Below are positions 34,401 through 45,615 of a DNA stretch of 64,000 nt, one piece after another (the stretch's first letter is position 1; every line of letters starts with the position of its first letter). The DNA is from Morinoia aosen (Eukaryota; Arthropoda; Malacostraca; Amphipoda; Talitridae), in NCBI GenBank assembly GCA_030386875.1, contig CM059571.1, positions 24,484,355 through 24,548,354 on the forward strand, given 5' to 3'. Below the pieces are notes generated by a model. It ran no database searches. It saw only the letters and a list, made by a program, of their open reading frames with translations, and was not told the origin of the DNA. The position numbers were made by a program, and so were the translations under genes.

Positions 34401-37400
34401 CCAGAAAATTTAAGGGGACTCTCATTTTTCATATATTAATTTGTCTTTTCACACTCTAAGTGATCGAACACGCTTTTCAAGCCGTAGTTTTTGAATTATC
34501 ATTTGAATTTATTTCCATGTGAATATTTTTGATTATCTAAAAGTCTCTGAATGACTCCTATGTAAATTGAACTCATTATTCTAAATAGTTGGTCAGTATA
34601 ACATGGTTGCTATTAGTCTTCAATTAATATATCCATTTTTTCTGCATTTAGTACATATTATCTTCAATGTTGAATAGCGTAAAATAACCGACGTGTTTTC
34701 CATAAATTATAATAGACTCTTTAGTTTCATTTCACGTTACAACTTCAGGGTGGCTTGTAAATATTAAATGTATAGGTTAGGCTATTGTTTCTTCACAAGA
34801 CTTAACCTGTTCGGTAGTATTTCAGCTATAACTATTACAATAAAGAAAGCTCACAGCAGGGAGCAGCATGCTTGAATGCAGTCGCTGAGGTTGTACAGGA
34901 CGCTTGGCTGCGCGTGCCGGCTTCATTTGGAGCTTCAGCCAAACCTCAACTCTGCTCTGCTCTGAAAAATCTTCCTCCTTCTTTACGGACGCTAATAACG
35001 ATCAATGTTTGATTGCACACTTGAGTGGAATATCGCGAGAAATAAATAGTTCCAAATCGGGTATCAACCACTTTGCACCGCAAGTAAGTGATGCACGACT
35101 CATATGAACATGATTTATGTAGGAAACTCTAAAATTATATAAATAGCGATCAAAGAAATAGAAGATATACAAATGAGGAACATCTTGTCACAGAGCCAGA
35201 GTAATGCGTAGCGGTAGGCTCGCATGCGGAAGTATTTTATCCTTTATAAGTCGCTTCAATAGGTTTACGACCTATTTCAGAGATTTGCCTGCGATGTATA
35301 TTCATTTTGCTAATTATGTCAGTCATAGGATAACTTCTCTCGTACTCGCTCCACTGTAGTGCAGCTATCTACTTAGGGCATTTTGCTAAACAAACGTTAG
35401 TCACGAATATGATCTGGACTGCAAAAGTTGTTATCTATATGGTCATCTATTTATATCAAATATGAAGTACTAACTAAACTATTCCTGTCACACATTTGCT
35501 GGCTTAAAGTCTAATATAAGCAATTTTCAAAAATTTGAGCTTTATACAAATTTTTAGAGCTTAGTTATTTCATACTATGCGTAATAAACACTGTCACGCT
35601 CTGCCCCTGTTCCAAGGTGGGCAGTCTACGCTGTAAATACGATAAAGTTTTTTGAATAATTTTTCAAAGTACTCAGGCTCATAAACTTTTGAGTGTAACG
35701 AAATAAAAATTATAATCTTTCCTTCGTGACACTCCTATGTTAACTCAGTTTGTGGCGAACGCCTCAGACTTTCGCTGCAAAAGAATAACTGAATACAAGT
35801 TTTGTCATTAGCAAATTCCGACGTTATTTTCTTACAAAGTTTTATATATCTCGTTAACGATCATTAATTATTTCCTCACAACAGAGAAGCAGAAAATTGA
35901 GTTATTTATGCCCACAACCGTTTGTTTAACAAAAAAACTCAGTCCAACAGTGTTAGGAAAATAGAACTTCAATCATTACTTTCTCACTGAACTTATCGCT
36001 CTCGTAAATCTAGTAACGTCACTGACCATTTGTGGACATAATCTTAAATTTAACCATTACGCAATAATTACACTTCACCGCAAAGTCTTTGAATGAAATT
36101 GCTATTTCTCTGGCCAAAAATTCTTAACCCAGCCATTTAAAAAAACAGTTGCTTTTTAACAGCTTCAATCAGAAACAATAGCCGGTCTGGCTAGTCTGCT
36201 TCGGTATTAATGTGTAGCTCAGCGAACCTCTTTTTTTGGTGAGCAAGCACATTTTCTCGAGGTATGTTACTGTGATATTCCTTGTTTGCAGGTATAGTAC
36301 TGGGAAATCACGTTAATTTTTACTCTGTGGACGATAATGTAGAGCCCATGATTGACTCTATGCTGCCACAAAAAAGGCCCCAAAAACCTTGGTTGACGTA
36401 GTGTGTTATGTAGCTCGAACGCGCTTCGTAAGTAACAATCCCTAAAAATTTTGCAGTATGCGAGATTGGTGTTATAATTTGATTCTCTAAGTAAATAGAA
36501 AGGACATCCATAAATAGCTTAACACACGAGCAGTAAAACAAACAATCATCCTTGGGTTTACAAAAAAAAATAATGCTATTATCAAATACAGGCGCAATTG
36601 ACTTAATCCGCTTTGAAGCAATATTGATATATTGCCAAGCTTTCTTATGTTTTAGTTGTTTCTTATGTTTTAGAACAACTGCAGGTAATCAATGTTGGCC
36701 CTCAAATCAAAAAGTGAAAAAAATGCTTCTCTACGAGAAGCAGTTTAGGAAACCTTTTTTTACATTGTTATCTAAATCTGGAAAATGTGAAGTCAAGTGC
36801 TTTCAACAGCTTAATAATTGCGTTGAGAATGAAAGATCTCTACAAAAGACGTAGAGGCATGTTATGGAATGGACGAGTTTATACAACTTATCCCTCCTCG
36901 CGTTATAGGCTTGAAAATTCGTTGCTCTGTAAAGCTTAATTAGAAAGGATGAAGTTCGGTTCTACAATATCATTATGCTTCATACTTTACAAAACAACTT
37001 TTGAATGCAATTTATCCGAGTATGATCTCGATATCCTTACTCATCCAAAAGTTTATTAATTAAGTCGGCTGCATGCGACACAGGAGCATGCGATCATTCC
37101 TTATGGAATGATACTGCTTCTTAAGTTCTACTCAAAGTAAATTTTATTTTTCTTTTGATCTTGCAATACTTGTGAAAAAGATTCTAACTTAATAGCTTTT
37201 TTCAGATATAGTTATTTTTCTCTTATATGAAAGTCACAGTTTCAAGTTAAAATTTTTCACTTTCCATGAAGCTGACAACTAAGCACAGAAGAAGGCATAA
37301 ACATTTCTACAGAACATTCAAACTTTACTGGAATTTTTAAATTTTTCTTTCCTCTCTACTCGTAAGCAATTATGACAATTTATCATTTATCGCCATAGGA

Positions 37401-40400
37401 AGACCGAGACCGAGGAACACGCCAAGCATTCCTCTTTTATCGTGAGTTAAGGCAAGTTCGGTGAAGCGCGTCGTCGCGTGCTGCCCCTCACGCGCCGCAG
37501 CCTCACGAAGACGCGGTGTGGGCGCCCGGGGGTGCGCGTGAGCGCATGAGCTTCGTTGACCCAGCGCCCACACTTCGGTAGCCTGGCTACAGGCTCCCTA
37601 GCGCACGACCTGCAGCTGGGATTGGGACCCCGAGCCCACACTTCGGTAGCCTGGCTACAGGCTCCCTAGCGCACGACCTACAGCTGCGAGTCGAGGTCTG
37701 CCCTCACGTATTATGGGCTGGGAATGGTCCAGCTAATTGGCGCATGATCAAATGATGCAAGCGGACGCGCTTCTGTCATGCGATAGCGGGTACTTCTTCA
37801 TGGAGGCGGAGGGAGCGTGCCAGCTTGTGGGCTCATGCTCATGACTGAGGGCGTTCTGTCGTGATTGAACGTTCGCACGCAGCTCAGCAACGTCTTCATG
37901 TCTGTAGTATGTACTCGTCAATTTATCCTGCCAAGTAATTAATCAATATCGCTTGCTCATCGAAATAAATTTTCGGCGCTTTTTCTTTGAGCGAAAAATT
38001 GGTGAAAATAAAGCAAGTAAGTTGTTTGTTATATTAGCGCACGTTTCTTCGATAACCATAACCTTTTTTTCCTTTTTTGCCCGATACTGAATGATATAGG
38101 ATTCATTTTTCAATCCATTTCATAAAATCGTGTTAGGTTGAATTTTGAGTCTCAAATTTATACCAGACGAGCAATTCATCATTGATTTTTATTTGAACCT
38201 TGGAACATGCCTTAGTCTGCCCACCAAATTCTCTTTTGAGCATGTTCAGATTCTTCCAGGTCTCCAGGTTTGCATTCGATTGTATTTTCACGTCGTCTTT
38301 TTAAAATATATATTTTCTAATACAACTAACAAATTAGACTGCTTAAATGGACAGCAGCTGGTTCAGTTTCAGAAGAACAGCTAATTCCTGTTAATCGCTC
38401 GAGTAAGCAGATGAGGTTCATGGTGCAGCTGCTGTTTTTTAATCTTTTGTTTTTAAACCAAAAACAGCTTGAGTAGCACGTTTTCTCCCAACATTTTGAG
38501 ACCCAAAAAGCAGTGAGAGAGTCGGAAATGGAAAAATATCCATAAGTGATTTTCAAACAATACTTTCGTAAAATGGAGCTTGTTGCCTTCAAATATTTTG
38601 CTCATAAATATAGTTCTTGCTGTGCAAAGAAGCAGACAAGCCCCCACAAAACGCTAGAAGAAGCTCCTGCCGACATTGACTCGGCGCAAAGTACGAGACG
38701 GGTCTCGTTATAGCCTTCCTTCATCGAACTTCACTTGAAAGCGCTGCCTGTCGCTCGAGCAGTAAGCGTCGGGACGACGGAGGTTTGGCATCTCTTGGTC
38801 TCGGGCCCGACTCACAACCCTAGACAAATGGCTTAAGATTATACGCTTCTTGCCCAACTGACCACGCCAGATTATACACTCTCTTCGCACACTAAATCCA
38901 GACCGACGCTGCTGGTCCAGCCGAGCATGCGAGCGGCTCCGGCTCTCACACACGAGGCGCGTTGCTCCTTCTCTCACTAAACTCTCTCACCTCAGCGTTT
39001 GCTCATGTCAGGGCCTACTAACAGTTCGATGAGCAAAAGTTTCCTGCTAAGATTTGAAAGTTAAATTCAGTGGGTATAGGTCGAAGTAGTGGATTTCTCC
39101 CGATTGTGCTTGTACTTGTGAGATTTGAATAGTTGCTCATGCAGTAAACATTTCCCAAAACTTACTTGCTGCATTTTGATTTGAAAATCATCTATCCTTA
39201 ACAAGTTTTTAAATAACAGTTTGGGTTTTTAAAAGCTATGTCGAGGCTTAACGATACTTAATTACTCAAAATTAAAAAAAAATATAGCTCAAATAAGATG
39301 AAAATCGAGTGTATAAAACATGTGAGGAGATCGCTTTTGCATTTTTGCATTTAAAAAGAACTTTCATACCAATCGAAAAAATTTTACCTCAACATTTTTT
39401 TCTCCCTGCAGTGGAGGCAAATACATTCTAGACACACTCCCTCGTTACCAAGAAAGCGTGCTGTCGTTTAAGCTTTTGTTTTATCGAGGTAAATTTTTCA
39501 CTTCATCCATGTTTCTAAAATATTTAGTTAATCTTTCGCCTGGGTCAGGTTTCTATAATACAACAGTATGATGCTCGTTTGCCTTAAGGGAATTAAGTTA
39601 TGGAATTGTAATGTGACATCAAAATAGTACATAATAGTGTTTTCTATACTATTGTAAAGTATTGAATAACTTGCGGAATAAACGAGACTTTACTGGCCCT
39701 TGATAGAGGAGACATGTTGGCATCGGTCTGCCTATCAGTCTGCCATCATTCGGCTGTACATCCCAGAAACTAAATCGATAAAACACAATAAAGAAATTTG
39801 CAGAACGTTCTTTGAACACCGAAGAAAGTTGGTGGGTAGTGCGTGAATATTTTCATTTAACCTTGACGCTGGCTGGGTTGGTTGTCATGAAGCATCGAAT
39901 ATCTTCCTTCGGCAGTTACCATATGTCTATGTCCATTAATGAATTTTCAACAGTAATCGAGAGGAATCTCTATCAACGTGGTAAAAAATTTAATTGGGAT
40001 AGAATTACGGCGTGTAAGGTAGATGAAGAAACCTCTGGTAAGACAGTGCTCAAGCATTGTTAATTTATAGGAGAAAAAAACTCAGCGTCAAGCCTGAAAC
40101 ATAAGCAAGAAATTCTTGATTGCATTATAGTAGGTGTAATAACGAGGCTTTTGGAATTTTTTTACGAACACAACTAAATTTTTTGATTGTGCATTTATTC
40201 CCTGTTAATTTCATCAACGAAGATCACGTGTTGCGTTGTAAAAAGTTGAATCGAATTGATATCGTGCATGATGAGGAACTGGTTTAGGCATGTCAAAATC
40301 TGAACATAGATTGGATGACAGCTCGGACATTTGCGAGCAGAACAATCCTCTGATAGTCAGCTGCCGCCTGCCAGCATTGATTGGCACTTGAAGCGTTCCA

Positions 40401-40754
40401 ATGAATTTTATATTCAATCGTGTTCTAAACATGCAGCCAGATGATTGAGACTGAGAGATCAGCAACCAGCAGCAATTAAATCATCAGCTATGGATGATAT
40501 TTCGCAATGTGTACTGTGATCTGAGAAGTGACCTGCAGGGCAATTAGCATGCTACGGAAAATTTGCATTTCCTACTGTACAAATAACACTTACCTTCTCT
40601 GGGTTCAATAACTGATCGTGACTTTGTATTCAATTTCACCTAACTTAGAAAAATATTTGTTATGCATTCTGGTAATTCAAATCCATTCAAGTTTTATCAC
40701 TGCACAGGAGCAGAGGTTAGTACTGTACTGACGCAATATTCTTGAATAAAAAAA
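31494..40754. other. Long non-coding stretch, no recognised gene
   Basis: AT-rich apart from GC-rich patches at 32380-32640, 37430-37720 and 38640-39000. The minus-strand open frame at 33512-33772 (86 codons) and the others are of chance length and match nothing I know. Confidence 0.5.
37566..37686. repeat. Two-copy direct repeat in a CpG-rich patch
   Basis: A 53-bp unit at 37566-37618 is repeated at 37634-37686 with one difference (CCTGCAGCTG versus CCTACAGCTG), a 68-bp period. Each unit contains the palindromic GTAGCCTGGCTAC. The patch (about 37430-37720) is much richer in GC and CpG than its surroundings. No coding meaning is recognised. Confidence 0.85.
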
Positions 40755-41676
40755 AATCAATAATCTTTAAAAAAGTATCCCGAATGTCAAATTACAATAT
40801 CTCAAAAGCGATAAATGTTATAAAAATTTAAAAAATTACACATTGTTTATCAACCGTTTCGGCCTCTACCTGGGAAATTTGAGAAGGATAAATGAAAGAG
40901 CACTTTTTCACCAATTTTTTGGTGACAGACACGAAAAGTGTGCTGGCACAAGCTAGTTTAATTGCAAATTTCTTTGTGGTAAAAATATTTCAACAGTTAC
41001 TTTCAACTGTTTATTAGTCATAAGACATCGCCAGCACTTCAAAAAAAGGAAAAAGTAATTTCAAATAGTAAACAAATATTTACTTTCCTTCGACGTGGGC
41101 ACCGTTTCTTTCAACACACAATAATTGCATTCTCTTTCTCATCCCTGTTACCACTCGTCTAATGAGAACATCATTTTCTTGATTTCGTTTACAATTCTTT
41201 GCTTTAGATCATCAATGTTTCTTGGGGGGGAATTATAAACTATATTTTTTAGATGTCCCCATAAGAAAAAATCCCAGGTTCTCAAGTCGGGAGATCTGGG
41301 TGGCCCCTCAATGCGATGATTGAAGGAGATAATGCGATCTCCAAATACCTCATTTAGATTTTCCTTCAGAACACCAGTTCTGTAAGCGCGAGCGCTATAA
41401 AGAATCCACCACGTTCTATTTAATCTGTTTCCATGGGTTTCTCGGAGTCTTGGGAGTCTTGGGATTATCTAATAACTGTCAGCGCAAGCTTACTTTTCGT
41501 GTCTGTCCCCAAAAATATAGATGAAAACGTACCATTTCATTTATCCGCCTCATATTTCCCGTAAGAATACCGAAAAGGTTGATTAACAAAGTGTAATTTT
41601 CCAAATATTTGTAACATTTATAGTATTTGAGTTTTAGTAATTTGAAATTGGGTACACTTTTTTGTGACACCCTGTA
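40755..41676 (-). mobile_element. Mariner-like element with ~190-bp terminal inverted repeats
   Basis: The right arm (41487-41674, inverted) and left arm (about 40760-40957) align over most of their length. Both contain TCAAATTAC, ATAAATGTTA, AAAATTACAC, GGATAAATGAAA and GACAGACACGAAAAGT in order. The right terminus is CACCCTG followed by TA (41675-41676). The outermost 12-13 bp of the left terminus are eroded, so the left TA cannot be placed. Between the arms lies a broken transposase on the minus strand. Confidence 0.8.
41090..41416 (-). pseudogene. Mariner-like transposase fragment with lost catalytic Asp
   Basis: The minus strand gives, in one frame, WWILYSARAYRT, then LNEVFGDRIISFNHRIEGPP, RSPDLRTWDFFLWGHLKN and VYNSPPRNIDDLKQRI before stops. 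The family text is of the form QDGAPAHRT...PPRSPDL...DFFLWG. The third catalytic Asp survives (codon 41271-41273), but the second, expected in QDGAPAH, is replaced (the block reads LYSARAY). The N-terminal half and the first Asp are absent. It is a relic of one mariner-related lineage, different from the copy at 30.6-31.5 kb. Confidence 0.8.
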
Positions 41677-41820
41677 TATCTACGGTATATATATACATGT
41701 AAAAATAGGTATATTTAAATATATATATATTTATTTATATATATATATATACAAATAAATATCTATATAAAAATATATATATAATATATAGATATAAATA
41801 TATATATATATATACATAAG
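41677..41820. repeat. TA-rich microsatellite
   Basis: Nearly pure (TA)n with interspersed AAATA interruptions, lying exactly between the mariner-like element and the candidate LTR. It may have grown from the TA target site of the former. Confidence 0.9.
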
Positions 41821-42519
41821 TGTGACGAAGTGTGAGGAAACAGTCTATGACCACGGCCGCCGAGATGTTGCATGTTGATCACGCCCATAATGCGGAGAAA
41901 AAATGAAAGATAAAGGAAAGTCTAGGGCTCCACTGAATTTTATTACGAACTAGAGGACACTCCGAGTCCTCCCTCCGGGTATCTCCCATCCAGCGCACAC
42001 TTCCATCCCTAAGAAGTATAATTCACAATAAATAACAACTGTGGCAATGACTAGAAAACTGAATTTTAAATAGGAATAAATATCCACATTAGACTTAGAA
42101 TCATTATCAATACAAAAACATGGCAATGAAGTAACTAAGTTAACCACGATTCTTCCTCAGAGGACCAGAACCCTACAGGCTCATAATCGGTATTGCGCAA
42201 GTGCTGTCGACACACTCGACGCTTACCCAGTCTGGGCCCTCAATACAGCGGGCCGAGAAGCTCCCACACGTCCACGGGTCCCCCGGGACAGGCAGTCAAC
42301 AGAGGCGACGATGACGCTCAAGCGCGCAAAGCTGTAGTAACCACCACGATATACTAGCACAGCGCGCGAACCTGGGTCCAAGTGCAACCGCGCATACGTC
42401 ACCAGACGCTACCTAATCGCGCTTGCGCAGCTCTACAAATCCGATGATGCGAAGAGTTGCGGGTTAATGAGAACTCTGACGCTCACACTTGTTTGGTACC
42501 CTAGTCAGCTGTTGTCACG
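41821..42519 (-). mobile_element. Possible solo LTR
   Basis: The block begins TGTGACGAAG and ends CTGTTGTCACG, inverted termini of the TGTGAC...GTCACA type used by Gypsy LTRs (last base changed). Read on the minus strand it has the order expected of an LTR: a GC-rich upstream part, a TATAT box near 42344-42350, and an AATAAA signal near 41939-41944 about 120 bp before the end. It is markedly richer in GC and CpG than the flanks. No internal retroelement sequence adjoins it. I could not find a matching 4-6 bp target duplication, and it is not the same sequence as the Gypsy element at the left end of the window. Confidence 0.4.
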
Positions 42520-44717
42520 TATTATTTAAAGTTCAAAATACTAAATATGCTGGTCAGCCACAGATGTCTAATTTTACATTAAATTTCAACTAATTTAACA
42601 TCGACATCTAGAATTTTGTAAACATATCATATCACGCATAAGGAAAGTCAAAGCTTATCATTTCTGTTCTGACAATGCCTAATATAAATATTTGTTTCGC
42701 TCGGATTTTTGTACAGAAACATAATTTAATTTGGAAATAGTGATTGTTTATGCAAATGAATGTGAAACAAAAAAATGCTTTGATTGCAGATTGAGATGAA
42801 GATAAGGTGGAAATGAACTCAAACTTAAAATCTACCAAAGCTATGATGGGATAAGATTAGATGAATCTATCATGAAGTAAATTGAGAACGGGACGCATTC
42901 CAGATGAATGACGATGAGTTAAACATAAGATATCCGTTTCCTCCGAGCAATACACGCATTTCTCTTCTTTCAGCAAGTGTCATACCATATCCTTGCGTAT
43001 GAAACTTTTCAGAATATCTTAACACGATAAGAATAAACGGGATTTCCCGGCATCTTTTCTTCTAGCGTCAAACTGTACAACTCACAGCCTGTTTGGTTTG
43101 TGAATTGCAATCAGTTAAGCTCTCACGTATATTTGTACTTATCACTCGACAACGTTGAGTTACAGAAAAAATGTATCGCTCGTAAAAATAAGCTTCAGTT
43201 GCTTAAAATTATTTAACCAATATCATTTCAATAAGTTTAATCAGTAACACACTGTAAAGTAAAATCAGAGAAACGCTTCTCAATTGCGTGTCTCACTTGA
43301 CAGGCAAAAATAAGGGGCCATTTTCAGGAGCCAAGAGCATTTTCTGGGAATTAAAATTCTGCGACGGAAGTCCTGTGGGTGGAGTAGCAATAACTAAGAA
43401 TTTTTCTTGCTTTTTAACCATCACCAAAGCCCCAAATAGCCTTCAAACCTCGACAATTACTGGTGCCAACGCCCATATTTACTCCACAGTTCCGCCCACT
43501 GATGCTGGTGTATTTGCTCAATTCTTGAAAACCAACTTTGCCTGCACGTGCATCAATTCTGATACTAAAGTGCAGGGTGATACTAACCATTTATGTCGCA
43601 GTATTTTTGAATACCAAAATATTCATCCTTCTGATGAGTATGTTTCAGTCCTTATCGGGAGTGAAATTTGTCGGTATAATGAGGAGAGTCGTTGATTGAT
43701 CAACATATGACTACACCACTTGTTCTCGTATCCCTCATTAATGATGGCAAATATCATCCCTTGAGCACTTCAACTGCAGAACATGCCACTCTCGCGATAC
43801 CAAGAGGATCCAGACTTTATTGAAGCGCAGTTAGGTGGAGGTGCATTGCCTTATTTAGCAACGGGGATATAGGAAACTTTTTTTTCTTGACGAGAAAAAA
43901 GTTGCACAAATTTCCATTCATAAGAGAATGAATGAATATAAGAACGTCCTGGAAACATTACGCGTAAAGCAGCATGAGCTTCATGCACTGTCTCGAGTTA
44001 AAAACATAAATACGCTCAAGGCCATTTTGTTTACCGTGAAAAATTCGCCTGAGGTAAAGAACTGAATTACTATTACGGAAAAAAAACTTTTAGGCACAAA
44101 ATACTACCGTTTGTTAACTGTTACAAGCTTAGGTCTAAAATTACAGTTTCTGACAGTGTAACTTGAAATTGCTCAATATATGTCAAAATTTTATAAAAAG
44201 ATACGCCATGGTGACATTGTGGTCAATTCTTGGCAGAAATGGAAAGTTTTCTAAAATTTCAAAAAAAAATTTCTGAAATTTTTCTCAATTATTTTCGCGG
44301 TTATTGGAAGTGATCTGATCGTCCGAAAGACTTTCATTTCAGCTAACCTATTTCTAACTGTTCTCTAATTGTTGCTGGCACTGTGATGCTTGTGAGCGCA
44401 TGGGTAAAATGACTCATTCTTAACCGTTCGTATCTCTGATAAGAAAGTCAATCAAGACAAATGATAGCATAGAATATAACAACATTACTGACCTTCATAA
44501 ATGATTCATGTTTAACCGTCCGCGCCCATGTTACTACTACTACTACTTAACCGTCCGCATCACCAAAACGAAAGTCATTCAGGATATCGCAACAGGACCG
44601 CGCCGGGTGGTCGACTCGTTTGCTATAACCCAATTGCAATGTCGTCATGACAGCAGTCCTACACAGCACCTCTGGTAGGAGAAAGAGAAGGGATTAAATA
44701 ATCAAAGAAACGTATTA
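42520..44717. other. Non-coding DNA with one unassigned open frame
   Basis: Apart from the open frame at 43258-43695, no gene is seen. A TAACCGTCCGCATC-type phrase recurs near 44420, 44512 and 44548, and a (TAC)n microsatellite lies at about 44531-44547. Confidence 0.5.
43258..43695 (+). other. Unassigned open frame without ATG
   Basis: The frame is open for 146 codons from the stop at 43255-43257 to TGA after NEESR. There is no methionine codon, so if real it would be an internal exon or part of a decayed gene. A possible splice acceptor (CACTTGACAG, ending 43303) lies within it. The translation has a mixed, protein-like composition (for example KSIFWELKFCDGSPVGG and NIHPSDEYVSVLIG) but I recognise no family. 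By rough estimate an open frame of this length is at the edge of what chance gives in 64 kb of AT-rich DNA. Confidence 0.25.
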
Positions 44718-44991
44718 TACAGGGTTTTTTTAAATACGGGACTCGAAAAAGTCTTTCATAACTTTTGATACAATGAACAGATTTTTAAGAACAAAACGGC
44801 AGTAAAATCCTGAGATTTAACTCTTTTATTTGGTACCTACGTATTTATGATATATCAGTCAAAATAAGAATCAGAGGAAACAGTAAAATTCATCCTGCTT
44901 TGAAACTGGCGCCAAGATGAAAAATCCGTTCAATGTATCAAAAGTTATAAAAAAATTTTACGGGTCTCGTATTTGAAAAAAACACCCTGTA
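44718..44991. mobile_element. Mariner-type MITE, 270 bp, with TA duplication
   Basis: The element runs 44720-44989. The left arm begins CAGGGTTTTTTTAAATACGG and the right arm, inverted, begins CAGGGTGTTTTTTTCAAATACG. The arms remain similar for about 70 bp, sharing TATAACTTTTGATACA and TGAAC.GATTTTT. Both sides are flanked by TA. There is no coding capacity in the 130-bp centre. A non-autonomous Tc1/mariner-type element is the best reading. Confidence 0.9.
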
Positions 44992-45099
44992 CAAGTAGGC
45001 CCGGAAGTAACAGGTCTTTTTATTGTGTAAACAAATAACAACTGTGAACGCTGAGGCGTCGGAACTTAATTAACTAGAATTAGAACATTTTTAAGGTTC

Positions 45100-45615
45100 A
45101 TCAACACCATTTTGAATACCATGCCCATTTAATGAGAACCACGGTTTTTTTAACTTAGAACTCTTTTTCGTCGTTTTCATAACTCTCCTTAGTGCATCAG
45201 ACTAGAGTTTAACTATTTCATAACAAATGTGGTTTTGAAGCTTTTGTAGATTTGTTGGTTTTGTTGCATGAACTCGTGATTTAAGATAGTTCCACAAGAA
45301 AAAATCGTATGGGGACCACTTTAGAGAACGAAGAGGTCAAAATATATCACCAAATCGTGAAATCTTAACAATGTCATTGTTTCTCCCGCTGTATGAGCTA
45401 TGACTATAACCTGTTGAAATGAAGTATTTTGTAAGTCCTACCTCTCAAATTCTTACCATGAAACTTTCTCATTTTAGTTAAGTATCGATCACAATAGTTT
45501 CAGTTATGCCACCATTTTCAAATAAGTGAGAACCAAGCACAGTTACAGCAATAGTTCTTCAACGCAAAGTCACACGAATATAGCACATATCTTTCTTGAA
45601 TTTCTCATAGCCATA
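45100..45615 (-). pseudogene. Third mariner-type transposase relic
   Basis: Minus-strand reading gives HTAGETMTLLR, then ISRFGDIF, stop, PLRSLKWSPYDFFLWNYLKS and RVHATKPTNLQKLQNHI, with a further stop before SDALRRVMKTT. This matches the conserved block of a mariner-related lineage (HTA.ETI..L, ISR.GD..WPPRS, DFFLWGYVKS). The third catalytic Asp (codon 45304-45306) is kept; the FQQDGA aspartate is not seen. Stops and frame changes throughout make it a pseudogene. No terminal repeats were found, so the element's limits are unknown. It belongs to a different lineage from the two copies at 31 and 41 kb. Confidence 0.75.
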
